Of a stretch of DNA of 42,122 nucleotides, positions 15,180-24,216 are shown piece after piece. Origin of the DNA: Clostridiales bacterium (GTDB lineage Bacteria > Bacillota > Clostridia > Caldicoprobacterales > UBA3941); contig JAAYRX010000179.1 in assembly GCA_012518535.1 (NCBI GenBank), forward strand, positions 1 to 42,122, given 5' to 3'. The stretch's first letter is position 1. Each line of letters begins with the position of its first letter. A program made the translations under genes and the position numbers. Under the pieces are notes generated by a model, which had not been told where the DNA came from, did not search any database, and saw only the letters and a program-made list of their open reading frames with translations.

Positions 15180-16547
15180 TTGTATCCAGTATTTTTCTCT
15201 TCACAAATTACCCGTGATGATATAACAATTCATAAGGGAAGCCACCAGGAACAGCCTTCTTATAACGAAAGATTTAGGGATATAATGGTATCCAGGGACT
15301 CATCTCTTAAACCTGAATCCGGAGATGCTATCAATGAAGAATCTACAAGAATTGCAGAACCCGATGACAAGGACGAAAATACCGTACCGACCAGTTATCT
15401 GTCATATGGGACGAGGACTGATACCCTATATACTTCATCAATTATCCCGATGGTAGTTGATCTGATCCCTACTGATGAGAGGACAATGGACGAGGGTAAC
15501 AGCCTAGTTTTACAATACACTGATGGTAATGTTATGGGGTTGGGAGTTACAGAAGGTGAAGCTGACGACATATTAGTTTTGGATAAGGAAGTGGCGGGTA
15601 GGAATCACTATTCGGAGCTTATTGGCAATAATGCTGCCCAAGCCTTTTTACAGGACAGTGAGTTCAGCGAGCATATAAACAAGAAAACCGACATCAGCAT
15701 GGGGTATTTTGACAATAAGGAAATTTCAAAATACAATTCATCAGATAGTGGTACCGAAATAGCTGGAGTGGTGATAAGCGAGACTGACGAAGAGAATAGA
15801 GTCCATGGGCCACAGGTCCATATAATGGATAACCGCATTTTGGATAATGCAGTTCAAGGACGGGACCGAGCATTGAGGCAAGTTATTTTATCATCAGAAC
15901 ATAAAGACCCCGGCAATTTATTTATGGAATCAGAGAAAGACAATAAAGCCACAAGTGCAGAACAGATTGGCCATCCTGAAAAAGGAGAAAGAACTTATGA
16001 CAGTTCGCTGACCTTAGAGAAAGGATTCTTTGATAATGACGCCGAATCGGATTATGACAACGGAAACAATTCAGATGGTCTAGGCAATGTGATTCTGGAT
16101 GGTGGTCTTGATCTTTCAAAGGCACTGGAGAATTCCGATTCAGTTGGGAAAATTGAAGTTGTAGAGCAATTGGCAAGAAGGATGGTAGTGACCCTGAATA
16201 AACGATCATCAGAGTTGGCAATAGAAGTAAAACCCAACCATTTGGGTAAACTTCTTCTCAAGGTTGCCATTGAAGACGGCAATTTAACGGGAAAGATTTA
16301 TACCAACAACCAGCAAGTAAGGGACTTCTTGCAGCGAAACTTGAATGACCTGTGGGCTACCCTCAAGGATCAGGGTTTTGTGTTCACTTCACTGGACGTT
16401 AATGTAGGTAGCCAACCCGATTTTGAGCAATTCCATCAAACGAGGACGATAAGACAAAGTACCAGAAAGGCCATTACTCCATCCGATATTTCCAGGATAA
16501 TGGCTAATGGACTTTCAGAACTGAATCAAATCGATTGTTTGGCCTAG
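15180..16547 (+). CDS. fliK: Flagellar hook-length control protein FliK
   Basis: A 455-residue protein. The first 300 or so residues are acidic, low in hydrophobics and probably disordered, as expected for the molecular-ruler part. The C-terminal substrate-switch domain is clear: LAIEVKPNHLGKLLLKVAIEDGNLTGKI, then QVRDFLQRNLNDLWATLKDQGF, where the P-LG motif is conserved. FliK measures hook length and switches FlhB specificity. TTG 15180 lies 9 nt after AAAGGAGG. The 3' end overlaps a possible upstream flgD start at 16535. Confidence 0.92.
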   Translation: MYPVFFSSQITRDDITIHKGSHQEQPSYNERFRDIMVSRDSSLKPESGDAINEESTRIAEPDDKDENTVPTSYLSYGTRTDTLYTSSIIPMVVDLIPTDERTMDEGNSLVLQYTDGNVMGLGVTEGEADDILVLDKEVAGRNHYSELIGNNAAQAFLQDSEFSEHINKKTDISMGYFDNKEISKYNSSDSGTEIAGVVISETDEENRVHGPQVHIMDNRILDNAVQGRDRALRQVILSSEHKDPGNLFMESEKDNKATSAEQIGHPEKGERTYDSSLTLEKGFFDNDAESDYDNGNNSDGLGNVILDGGLDLSKALENSDSVGKIEVVEQLARRMVVTLNKRSSELAIEVKPNHLGKLLLKVAIEDGNLTGKIYTNNQQVRDFLQRNLNDLWATLKDQGFVFTSLDVNVGSQPDFEQFHQTRTIRQSTRKAITPSDISRIMANGLSELNQIDCLA

Positions 16548-16558
16548 GAGGTGAAATT

Positions 16559-16996
16559 ATGAGAGTACAAGCTGATGGTTATTTTGATGGCACAAATAGG
16601 CCGACCAGGGAAATAAAAACCCAATTAGGCAAAGATGAATTCTTAAAGATACTAATAGTCCAGTTACAAAATCAAGATCCACTTAACCCCATGGAAGATA
16701 AGGATTTCATCGCCCAAATGGCACAGTTTAGCACCCTGGAGCAAATTCAAAACCTGGGTAGGGATTTTCAATCATTAAAAGCTATGAACCTTGTAGGAAA
16801 GATGGTCTATGGAGAAATAGATATAGAAAATTCATCTCAAGTAATTCCTGTGTTGGGAAGGGTTGGAAGCGTGACTTACTCTGATGGGAAAATGTACCTA
16901 CAGGTGGGTGATTATACCTTAAGTATGGATGAATTGTTTACAGTTTTCTCAGAGGATGAGGCAGAGTCGATTGAAATGCCAAATGGTGTGGATTAA
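16559..16996 (+). CDS. flgD: Flagellar hook assembly protein FlgD (short Firmicutes form)
   Basis: A 145-residue hook-cap scaffolding protein. The N-terminal signature LGKDEFLKILIVQLQNQDPLNPMEDKDFIAQMAQFSTLEQI is textbook FlgD. As in many Firmicutes the protein is much shorter than the enteric form and lacks the large C-terminal Ig-like domains. ATG 16559 lies behind AGGAGGTG (16546-16553). TTG 16535 in the same frame overlaps fliK and is rejected. Confidence 0.95.
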   Translation: MRVQADGYFDGTNRPTREIKTQLGKDEFLKILIVQLQNQDPLNPMEDKDFIAQMAQFSTLEQIQNLGRDFQSLKAMNLVGKMVYGEIDIENSSQVIPVLGRVGSVTYSDGKMYLQVGDYTLSMDELFTVFSEDEAESIEMPNGVD

Positions 16997-17027
16997 GTTG
17001 ATAGCCTAGGTATAGGATGGTGGAAAA

Positions 17028-17459
17028 ATGAAAATCAGAAATGAAAATATCAATATCAATCGTTTAGTAACATTAGGGAATCCCGCGACCAAGCCTAAAA
17101 GACCAGGTATTAGCACTCTGCAGACCGTCCCCAACAATATAAAATCCGATGGAAAACAGGATTTTAAAGATGTTTTCAAGGCAGCTCTTGACAGCAGTAC
17201 GGCATTGGATATAAAGTTCAGTAAACATGCGATCCGAAGAATGGAGGATCGGAATATAGAGCTTTCTGCAAGACAACTCCAGGATCTAAAGGATGCCTTA
17301 ACTAAGGTAAAGAACAAAGGGGTTAAAGATTCGCTAATTTTAATGGAGGATGCAGCTTTGATTGTTAATGTACCCACCAGGACTGTTGTAACAGCTGTGG
17401 ATAATAACAGTATCCGTGAAAATATTTTTACTAATATTGATGGTGCGATAATTATCTAG
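17028..17459 (+). CDS. TIGR02530 family flagellar operon protein
   Basis: A 143-residue protein. The N-terminal half is basic and poorly ordered; the C-terminal half matches the family found between flgD and flgE in Clostridia and Bacilli (FSKHAIRRMEDRNIELSARQLQDLKDALTKVKNKG, then SLILMEDAALIVNVPTRTVVTAV). It has no signal peptide or membrane segment. The family is described only as a flagellar-operon protein; a part in hook assembly is inferred from its place between the hook cap and hook genes. ATG 17028 follows ATGGTGG. Confidence 0.85.
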   Translation: MKIRNENININRLVTLGNPATKPKRPGISTLQTVPNNIKSDGKQDFKDVFKAALDSSTALDIKFSKHAIRRMEDRNIELSARQLQDLKDALTKVKNKGVKDSLILMEDAALIVNVPTRTVVTAVDNNSIRENIFTNIDGAIII

Positions 17460-17539
17460 CCGGACCTTTTTAGGAGGCTTATGTCCTGGAATGACAGAAG
17501 GGGCATACATCGCACAAAAACTAAGGAGGTTATTAATTT

Positions 17540-18874
17540 ATGTTACGTTCCATGTTTTCAGGAGTATCAGGACTCCGCTCTCATCAAACAAAAATGGATG
17601 TTATAGGCAATAATATTGCTAACATAAACACTGTTGGCTTCAAGGCAAGTAGGGTTACCTTCCAGGAAGTGTATAACCAGACTTTGAAAGCAGCGTCTGC
17701 TTCTACCAGTGCTACAGGGCGTGGCGGTACCAATGCCCATTCAGTAGGTTTGGGCGTTTCTGTTGCTTCTATCGATGTGTTTCATACCCAGGGAGGAGCT
17801 CAGAGAACTGATAAGGCTACGGATCTATCCCTGGACGGGGATGGGTTCTTTATCCTCTCAGACGGAGCAAAGAACTATTACACTCGTGCTGGTAATTTTG
17901 ATGAGGACCCCTACGGCTACCTGGTAGCTGCCAACGGCTTAAAGGTACAGGGATGGACCACCAGGGATAGTGACGGAAACATAGTCACAACAGGGTCGAC
18001 CAGGGAAATCAATCTGGCAAACCTATCCATGTCCCCCCATGCTAGTTCCATGATTAGATTTGAAGGTAATCTTAACAGCAGGTTGCCAGATGATGGTATG
18101 GTGGAATATACAACCAGTGTTTTTGACAATCTTGGAGAAGAACATAGTATAAAACTTATTTTCTCGAGGGTTACCAGTGAGGTTATGGGACCTGACGGGG
18201 ACCCTGTTATTGAAGTTGTACCCAATCAATGGGATCTTGTCATTGAACCGGCCAGCGAAGATAGCAGAATTACCACCAGACCCTTGTATGATACGAAGGT
18301 TGGGGGTGCGAGACCAATTGAATTCGATGGCAATGGAAGACTGGTTTACCCCTTGGATGGTATTACGATCCCATTGATAGAGTTCAACAATGGATCTAAC
18401 CCCATAATTAGAGTCGATGATGTTGGAGGCTTAACGATAATATTTGATCCTGAGAAAATGACTCAAAATGACAGTGAATCCACATTCAAGATAGCTGAAG
18501 CCGATGGGTATGAGTATGGCACCCTGAATAATATCACCATAGATTCAATGGGCAGAGTAATTGGTATTTATTCCAATGGTATGTCCCGTATAGATGCGAT
18601 ATTGGCAATATCAAGATTCAATAATCCTGCAGGCCTGTTAAAGTTAGGGGATAATCTGTTCGAGATCTCTGCAAACTCTGGCGACCCCATTGTAGGACAA
18701 GCAGGGATAGACGGGAGAGCATTAATAAACCCGGGTGCTTTGGAAATGTCCAATGTCGATTTAGCCGGAGAGTTTACTGACATGATTATTACTCAAAGGG
18801 GTTTTCAAGCCAACTCAAGAATCATTACTACATCGGATGAAATACTACAGGAATTAGTCAACCTGAAAAGGTAG
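17540..18874 (+). CDS. flgE: Flagellar hook protein FlgE
   Basis: A 444-residue axial protein forming the hook. It has the N-terminal D0 signature MLRSMFSGVSGLRSHQTKMDVIGNNIANINTVGFK, a surface-exposed middle region of about 300 residues, and the C-terminal D0 helix (NVDLAGEFTDMIITQRGFQANSRIITTSDEILQELVNLKR). ATG 17540 lies 9 nt after AAGGAGG. It is followed by a perfect 12-bp inverted repeat before swrD, the clearest interruption of the operon's tight spacing. Confidence 0.96.
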   Translation: MLRSMFSGVSGLRSHQTKMDVIGNNIANINTVGFKASRVTFQEVYNQTLKAASASTSATGRGGTNAHSVGLGVSVASIDVFHTQGGAQRTDKATDLSLDGDGFFILSDGAKNYYTRAGNFDEDPYGYLVAANGLKVQGWTTRDSDGNIVTTGSTREINLANLSMSPHASSMIRFEGNLNSRLPDDGMVEYTTSVFDNLGEEHSIKLIFSRVTSEVMGPDGDPVIEVVPNQWDLVIEPASEDSRITTRPLYDTKVGGARPIEFDGNGRLVYPLDGITIPLIEFNNGSNPIIRVDDVGGLTIIFDPEKMTQNDSESTFKIAEADGYEYGTLNNITIDSMGRVIGIYSNGMSRIDAILAISRFNNPAGLLKLGDNLFEISANSGDPIVGQAGIDGRALINPGALEMSNVDLAGEFTDMIITQRGFQANSRIITTSDEILQELVNLKR

Positions 18875-18879
18875 GCTGT

Positions 18880-18909
18880 AACTAGCCGGGACTAAAATCC
18901 CGGCTAGTT
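18880..18909 (+). other. Perfect 12-bp hairpin between flgE and swrD
   Basis: AACTAGCCGGGA (18880-18891) is exactly complementary to TCCCGGCTAGTT (18898-18909), with a 6-nt loop CTAAAA. No T tract follows. It may be an mRNA-stabilising or processing hairpin at the 3' end of the abundant hook message, rather than a full terminator. Confidence 0.8.
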
Positions 18910-18938
18910 AATAATAGTTTGAGGGTGGTGAGGCTCAG

Positions 18939-19127
18939 GTGATCAAGGTTACCAGGTTGAACGGTAAGGAGTTTGTTATAAACACCGAAATAATAGAATT
19001 CATAGAAAGCACACCCGATACGGTAATTACGACGACTACAGGCAAGAAGGTTATAGTAAAAGAAGATGTTGATGAGGTAATTAACAGAGTTATAGATTTT
19101 AAAAGACGAGTTTTGGAGATTCAATAA
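18939..19127 (+). CDS. swrD: FlbD/SwrD family flagellar protein
   Basis: A 62-residue protein (IKVTRLNGKEFVINTEIIEFIESTPDTVITTTTGKKVIVKEDVDEVINRVIDFKR) matching the FlbD family. In B. subtilis, SwrD (YlzI), encoded right after flgE, raises flagellar torque and swarming. GTG 18939 is preceded by GAGGGTGGTGAGG. The conserved position between hook and stator genes agrees with a role in stator function. Confidence 0.88.
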   Translation: MIKVTRLNGKEFVINTEIIEFIESTPDTVITTTTGKKVIVKEDVDEVINRVIDFKRRVLEIQ

Positions 19128-19141
19128 GTGAGGTGTAGTCA

Positions 19142-19927
19142 ATGGATGTATCAACATTGGCTGGAATAGTTGCGGGAGTAGCTTTTATTATAGTTGGAAT
19201 AATCCTTGGCGGAACATTGCAAAGCTTTTATGATTTACCCTCCATTATGATAGTTTTTGGGGGGACGATTGCTGCGACAATGGTGTCCTACCCATTTAGG
19301 AGACTGATAAGTTTTACTAAGGTAGTTAAGAAACTCTTCCTTACATCTGATGAAAAACCACAGGAGGCAATCGTCCGGATAATCGAATTAGCTAATATAG
19401 CGAGAAAAGAAGGTTTATTGGCCCTGGAGGAAGCAGCGTATGGTACCGACGATCCATTTCTACAAAAAGGTATACTCCTTATCGTAGATGGAACAGATCC
19501 TGAACTGGTAAAGAACATTCTGGAGACCGAGCTGGACTTTGTAGAAGAGAGACACCAGGAAGGACAAGGGATTTTTGAGACTATGGCCTCCCTTGCCCCT
19601 GCATTTGGTATGATTGGTACCTTAATTGGACTAATTAATATGCTAAAAAACCTGGATGATCCCTCTACCTTAGGACCCAGTATGTCAGTAGCCTTGGTTA
19701 CAACACTCTATGGATCCATGTTGGCTAACTTGTTTTTTACGCCTATGGCAATTAAGCTGAAGTACAAGAGTAGCCAGGAGATTCTTCTAAAGGAAATCAT
19801 GTTAGAGGGTATGCTCTCGATCCAGGCGGGCGAGAACCCCCGTATTATAGAAGAAAAGTTAAAGGCTTTTCTACCACCAAGTGATAGAATAAACAGGGAG
19901 GGAAATCCTCCAGAAGAGGATGAATGA
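19142..19927 (+). CDS. motA: Flagellar motor stator protein MotA
   Basis: A 261-residue stator subunit with four membrane segments: two near the N-terminus (LAGIVAGVAFIIVGIILGG; PSIMIVFGGTIAATMV), a cytoplasmic loop that contacts FliG, and two after residue 150 (MASLAPAFGMIGTLIGLINML; SMSVALVTTLYGSMLANLFFTP). MotA and MotB form the ion-conducting torque unit. The stop overlaps the motB start as ATGA. Whether H+ or Na+ is used cannot be settled from sequence here. Confidence 0.96.
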   Translation: MDVSTLAGIVAGVAFIIVGIILGGTLQSFYDLPSIMIVFGGTIAATMVSYPFRRLISFTKVVKKLFLTSDEKPQEAIVRIIELANIARKEGLLALEEAAYGTDDPFLQKGILLIVDGTDPELVKNILETELDFVEERHQEGQGIFETMASLAPAFGMIGTLIGLINMLKNLDDPSTLGPSMSVALVTTLYGSMLANLFFTPMAIKLKYKSSQEILLKEIMLEGMLSIQAGENPRIIEEKLKAFLPPSDRINREGNPPEEDE

Positions 19928-20736
19928 GGTTGGCTAGAAAAAGAACGCCAAAACAAGAGAATAAAGGTGCAGCTGAATGGTTACTTACTTATGGTGACCT
20001 GGTTACCTTGCTATTGACTTTTTTTGTGATGCTTTTCTCATTTTCCACTATAGACGCTCAAAAATGGCAGAGCTTGGTTTCGGCACTTGGGGGACAAACC
20101 GGTATCCTGGAGAGTGGAAAAGTAATAAACGAAAAACCAGATACAGGCGATAATCCAAGTATTGATGATTTTCTTGAGCTTTTTCCTGGTGGTACCGATA
20201 AATTAAATGATTTCCAGGGAGATGAGGATAGTGAACATGATACTGAAGATGAGTTTGTTCGCCTTTATAAGGCTATAGAAGGTTTTTTAGAAGAAAGGGA
20301 GATACCTGCAGAGGTTAAAATCTCAGATGCTCATACTGAAATACTGCTGAGGTTCAAGGATACGGTACTTTTTGATTCAGGAGCAGCTAATATAAAGCAA
20401 GATGCCAAGGAGATTTTAGTGGGAATCAGTGACGTTTTAGATGAATTTCAAGAACATATAAGCAGGGTCAGGATAGATGGCCATGCAGATATTATACCTG
20501 TTAACCCTAGGAAGCATCCGACTAATTGGGAATTATCCGCTGAACGTGCGGTAAATGTAGTTAGATTTTTGTGTGAAGAACAAGGCTTTGATCCATCAAA
20601 GCTATCGGCTGCCGCATATGGGGAGTTTCACCCCATAGACGACAGCAATACTGAAGAAGGTTTGTCCAGAAACAGAAGGGTAGAGGTTTTTATTATTAGA
20701 GAGATCAAATCCGGAGAAATAACCGAAATAGATTAG
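19924..20736 (+). CDS. motB: Flagellar motor stator protein MotB
   Basis: A 270-residue stator subunit. A basic N-tail precedes one membrane helix with the ion-binding aspartate (WLLTYGDLVTLLLTFFVMLFSF), then a linker and a C-terminal OmpA/MotB peptidoglycan-binding domain (DGHADIIPV, NWELSAERAVNVVRFL, LSRNRRVEVFI). It anchors the stator to the cell wall. Translation is coupled to motA by a 4-nt overlap. Confidence 0.96.
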   Translation: MRLARKRTPKQENKGAAEWLLTYGDLVTLLLTFFVMLFSFSTIDAQKWQSLVSALGGQTGILESGKVINEKPDTGDNPSIDDFLELFPGGTDKLNDFQGDEDSEHDTEDEFVRLYKAIEGFLEEREIPAEVKISDAHTEILLRFKDTVLFDSGAANIKQDAKEILVGISDVLDEFQEHISRVRIDGHADIIPVNPRKHPTNWELSAERAVNVVRFLCEEQGFDPSKLSAAAYGEFHPIDDSNTEEGLSRNRRVEVFIIREIKSGEITEID

Positions 20737-20826
20737 TAAACTGGGATTATTGGCAATATGGTCCAACCCATTAATTATCATGTATTCGAATAACCTTATT
20801 AATTCTATGGGGGTAAGGTAGTTACT

Positions 20827-21237
20827 ATGAATAAAACATTAATAATTATTATTGCGGTATTGCTTACTATTACAATTGGGATTGGGTCTTTTATTATAAT
20901 CCTATTGATTCCTTCTGAGAGAGAGAATGACGAGCAGCCCGGATACGTTTATAGTACCGGAGATAATTTTTTAACTAATTTAAAAACCGAGGGACACTAC
21001 ATAAAGGCCGATATCCTTATAGAGGTAACGGACAAAAGGACGCTGAAGGTTTTGGAGAAAAACAACCATAGGATTAGGGATCAGATTATTGAGATTTTGG
21101 GGGATATAAACGAAGAAGAATTAAAACAAAAGAATTTTAAGAGAAATTTGCGAGATTTGATAAGAGATGACTTACAAAACATCCTCAAAATTGATAATAT
21201 AAAAGGCGTCTATTTTAATGACTTCATAATCCAATAA
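20827..21237 (+). CDS. fliL: Flagellar basal body-associated protein FliL
   Basis: A 136-residue single-pass membrane protein with an N-terminal helix (TLIIIIAVLLTITIGIGSFIIILLI) and a compact extracytoplasmic domain of FliL type (FLTNLKTEGHYIKADILIEV, then the C-terminal IKGVYFNDFIIQ). FliL surrounds or supports the stator. ATG 20827 follows GGGGGTAAGG, which may be partly masked by an inverted repeat at 20767-20811. Confidence 0.9.
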   Translation: MNKTLIIIIAVLLTITIGIGSFIIILLIPSERENDEQPGYVYSTGDNFLTNLKTEGHYIKADILIEVTDKRTLKVLEKNNHRIRDQIIEILGDINEEELKQKNFKRNLRDLIRDDLQNILKIDNIKGVYFNDFIIQ

Positions 21238-21268
21238 ATTTTAAGCATCTCATGGAAGGTGGATTACT

Positions 21269-22264
21269 TTGGCAGAGATATTATCTCAAAATGAAATAGA
21301 TGAACTATTGAATGCACTCAATTCCGGAGAGCTAGATGCCTTACAGATGAACAGCGAGGCAGAAGATAGGAAAATAAAGTCATATGACTTTCGAAGGCCT
21401 GATAAGTTTGCAAAAGATCAATTAAGAACTATGCAGGTGATCTATGAGAACTACTCCAGGCTAATAGCCTCATATTTGTCAGGTATTCTACGGAGTTTTT
21501 GTCAGGTAGATGTGACATCTGTTGAGCCGCAGACATATTATGAGTTTATTAATTCACTACCTGATCCTGCTGTTCTTGGTATCTTTAGATTTAGGCCACT
21601 GGCTGGGTCTGCCATTATAGAGGTTTCTCCAGATATAACATACGCAATTATTGATAAAATGTTGGGTGGTACCGGTGAGTTGGTTGATCTTAGAAGAGAC
21701 TTCACGGATATTGAACTCTCTCTGATTCAAAGAATTATTACAGAATTAGTCTCTATAATGAATGAACCATGGGTAAATGTGATGGGGAGCAATTTTCGAT
21801 TGGAAAGGATTGAAACCAATCCCCAATTTGCCCAGATTATTTCTCCCAATGAGACTATTGCAATTATTACTATGAACATAAGTATAGGTGAGATAGATGG
21901 TTTGTTAAATGTTTGTATCCCCTTTATGGTTATAGAACCGATTATTGACCAGTTAAGCACAAAGTATTGGTTTACTTCCAGCCTGGAAGGAGAAAGAAGC
22001 GACGCACAAAGCGAATTGTTAGCCAGGCAAATAAAAGATTCAGATGTAGATCTAACCGCAAAACTGGGCTATAGTAAAATAACCATAAGGGAATTTATAG
22101 GTTTACAGACAGGAGATGTAATTAAATTGGACACTCGGACAAGTGATGGGGTGTCCCTGGTAATTGGAGAAAGAGAAAAATTCCTTGGCGTTATAGGTAC
22201 AAAGAACAATAATTACGCTGTAAAAATAACTGGCATAAAAGGAGGAAGGCTAAGAAATGGGTGA
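21269..22264 (+). CDS. fliM: Flagellar motor switch protein FliM
   Basis: A 331-residue C-ring protein. The N-terminal CheY-P-binding peptide is intact (ILSQNEIDELLNAL), followed by the FliG-binding middle domain (YDFRRPDKFAKDQLRTMQVIYENYSRLIASYLSG) and the C-terminal SpoA domain (LTAKLGYSKITIREFIGLQTGDVIKLD). TTG 21269 follows GGAAGGTGG. The stop overlaps fliY by 8 nt. Confidence 0.97.
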   Translation: MAEILSQNEIDELLNALNSGELDALQMNSEAEDRKIKSYDFRRPDKFAKDQLRTMQVIYENYSRLIASYLSGILRSFCQVDVTSVEPQTYYEFINSLPDPAVLGIFRFRPLAGSAIIEVSPDITYAIIDKMLGGTGELVDLRRDFTDIELSLIQRIITELVSIMNEPWVNVMGSNFRLERIETNPQFAQIISPNETIAIITMNISIGEIDGLLNVCIPFMVIEPIIDQLSTKYWFTSSLEGERSDAQSELLARQIKDSDVDLTAKLGYSKITIREFIGLQTGDVIKLDTRTSDGVSLVIGEREKFLGVIGTKNNNYAVKITGIKGGRLRNG

Positions 22265-23384
22265 ACTGCTCTCTCAGGAAGAAATAGATGCTCTGCTTAA
22301 AGGAAATACCGATGAAGATGGGCATAATAGTCCCCAGAACATGGTATTAACCGAAGAGGAAAAGGATGCCTTGGGGGAAATAGGAAATATAAGTATGGGT
22401 ACCGCAGCTACTACTCTTTATACCCTATTAAACCACAAAGTTCTAATAACTACTCCACATGTTTCTGTAACGACCCTGAATGATATAGCGGAACAATATC
22501 CAATACCCTTTGTAGCCGTTAAGATTCGGTATACCAGAGGTCTTGAAGGCAATAATTTATTGATCATAACTGAAGATGACGTAAAAACCATAACGGATCT
22601 GTTAATGGGTGGAGATGGTACAAACATAGTGGGGGATCTGAACGAATTGCATCTAAGTGCTATAAGTGAAGTCATGAACCAAATGATAGGTTCATCGGCC
22701 ACATCCATGGCTTCTATGTTTGGAAAAGATATAAACATATCCCCACCAGAAGTTTTTAATATGGATCTTACCAATAAGATCCCAGATACCTTTTTTAAGT
22801 CTGACGAACTTATAGTGAAAGTTAATTTTAAAATGGAAATACCAGGTATACTAGATAGCTATATTATGCAGCTAATTCCACTGGAATTTGCTAAAGAAAT
22901 AGTTGAAAGCCTTATTAGAGGTCAGAACGATAACTATGGACAAGACGCAACTGTTACTCCATTAGTAACCACTGATACCGTACATTCGGCCCCTAACAGT
23001 TTAGGGGATAGTGCCACAATTGAGCATGAGTCCACTACTGCAAAAGACAGGGTTTCCATGCCCCCTGTTGGAGTGCAGCCCGTAATCTTTCAGCCTTTAG
23101 AGGAAGAACCTGTACAAAAGGAGAGTAGAAATATCGATCTCATTTTGGATGTACCTCTGCAGATATCAGTGGAACTGGGTAAGACGCGAAAAAAAATTCA
23201 AGAGATTCTTGAGTTAAGCCCGGGATCCATCGTAGAACTTGATAAGATGGCGGGTGAACCTGTAGATATTTTGGTCAATGGTAAGATTATAGCTAAAGGT
23301 GAAGTAGTTGTTATCGATGACACTTTTGGTGTAAGAATAACAGACATATTAACCCCATCTAACAGAATATCCCATTTAAGATAA
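22257..23384 (+). CDS. fliY: Flagellar motor switch phosphatase FliY (FliN-type)
   Basis: A 375-residue C-ring component combining a CheY-P-binding N-peptide (LLSQEEIDALLKG), a CheC-like phosphatase domain with two S/D-x3-E-x2-N active-site motifs (DALGEIGN and SAISEVMN), a variable linker and a C-terminal FliN/SpoA domain (DLILDVPLQISVELGKTRKKI). It both builds the switch and removes phosphate from CheY-P, as in Bacillus. ATG 22257 overlaps fliM and follows AGGAGGAAGG. Confidence 0.96.
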   Translation: MGELLSQEEIDALLKGNTDEDGHNSPQNMVLTEEEKDALGEIGNISMGTAATTLYTLLNHKVLITTPHVSVTTLNDIAEQYPIPFVAVKIRYTRGLEGNNLLIITEDDVKTITDLLMGGDGTNIVGDLNELHLSAISEVMNQMIGSSATSMASMFGKDINISPPEVFNMDLTNKIPDTFFKSDELIVKVNFKMEIPGILDSYIMQLIPLEFAKEIVESLIRGQNDNYGQDATVTPLVTTDTVHSAPNSLGDSATIEHESTTAKDRVSMPPVGVQPVIFQPLEEEPVQKESRNIDLILDVPLQISVELGKTRKKIQEILELSPGSIVELDKMAGEPVDILVNGKIIAKGEVVVIDDTFGVRITDILTPSNRISHLR

Positions 23385-23409
23385 TTTTACAGAAAGGTAG
23401 GTAGCTACT

Positions 23410-23772
23410 ATGAAAAATAAAATACTTATTGTAGACGATGCAGCCTTTATGAGAATGATGATCAAAGATATATTGACCAAGAATGGATACGATGTCGTGG
23501 GCGAGGCGGAAAATGGGGGAAAGGCGGTTGAAAAATATAAGGAACTGAATCCAGATTTGGTTATTATGGACATTACTATGCCTGAAGTCGATGGTATTCA
23601 AGCAGTAAGGGAGATCAAAAGAATTGATGACGATGCAAAGATCATTATGTGTTCGGCAATGGGGCAGCAGGCAATGGTCATTGAGTCTATACAGGCTGGT
23701 GCCAGAGACTTTATTGTAAAACCATTCCAGGCAGAAAGAGTTCTGGAAGCCGTAAGGAAAGTGTTGTTATAA
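23410..23772 (+). CDS. cheY: Chemotaxis response regulator CheY
   Basis: A 120-residue stand-alone receiver domain. It has the acidic pocket Asp9-Asp10, the phospho-acceptor Asp54 in LVIMDITMPEVDG, a conserved Ser in IMCSAM and the Lys in FIVKPF. CheA phosphorylates it; it binds FliM/FliY to change rotation. Its stop overlaps the fliO start by one base. Confidence 0.97.
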   Translation: MKNKILIVDDAAFMRMMIKDILTKNGYDVVGEAENGGKAVEKYKELNPDLVIMDITMPEVDGIQAVREIKRIDDDAKIIMCSAMGQQAMVIESIQAGARDFIVKPFQAERVLEAVRKVLL

Positions 23773-24188
23773 TGGATAACCTTCTACAAGTTATCCCCCT
23801 TTTGTTAGGTTTTTTTGCTGTATTATTTATAGCTTATTTGGCAACTAAATTTCTAGGTCCCAAAATGAGCCATATGGGTGCCAGTAAGCATATTAGGATA
23901 ATAGATAGAGTGTTTTTAGGTAATGATAAATCCGTTTGTATAATACAGGTGGGAGAACGTTTTTTTCTAATCGGGGTTACCAATCACCATATAGGAGATA
24001 TTAGTGAAATTCAAGAGGCTGATCTAGTACCCTTAACAGTTCAAAAGAATAATGCCTTCAATAGCCTGTTTGAGGTGTATATAAGGAAATTCCGTCAGAA
24101 TCCTGAAGATAGTTTGGATGAAAGGGATAGGATTCAGCAGATTAAAGAAAGCTTGGAGAACCAGAGAAGGAAAATGAAAGATCTATGA
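23772..24188 (+). CDS. fliO: Flagellar biosynthetic protein FliO
   Basis: A 138-residue protein with one N-terminal membrane helix ([22 protein letters not shown]) and a small cytoplasmic domain ([31 protein letters not shown]) characteristic of FliO/FliZ. It helps assemble the FliP core of the export gate. The position between cheY and fliP is as in Bacillus. Confidence 0.88.
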   Translation: MDNLLQVIPLLLGFFAVLFIAYLATKFLGPKMSHMGASKHIRIIDRVFLGNDKSVCIIQVGERFFLIGVTNHHIGDISEIQEADLVPLTVQKNNAFNSLFEVYIRKFRQNPEDSLDERDRIQQIKESLENQRRKMKDL

Positions 24189-24216
24189 AAATAGGGGATT
24201 AATCGGGGTTGATTTT

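Noticed and set aside
16559-16996. Truncated flgD
   Set aside because: The short protein is the usual Firmicutes form of FlgD.
17481-17606. 41-codon + strand ORF overlapping flgE
   Set aside because: AGGAGG is only 3 nt from its ATG, the frame runs out of phase into the flgE D0 coding region, and the peptide has no recognisable pattern.
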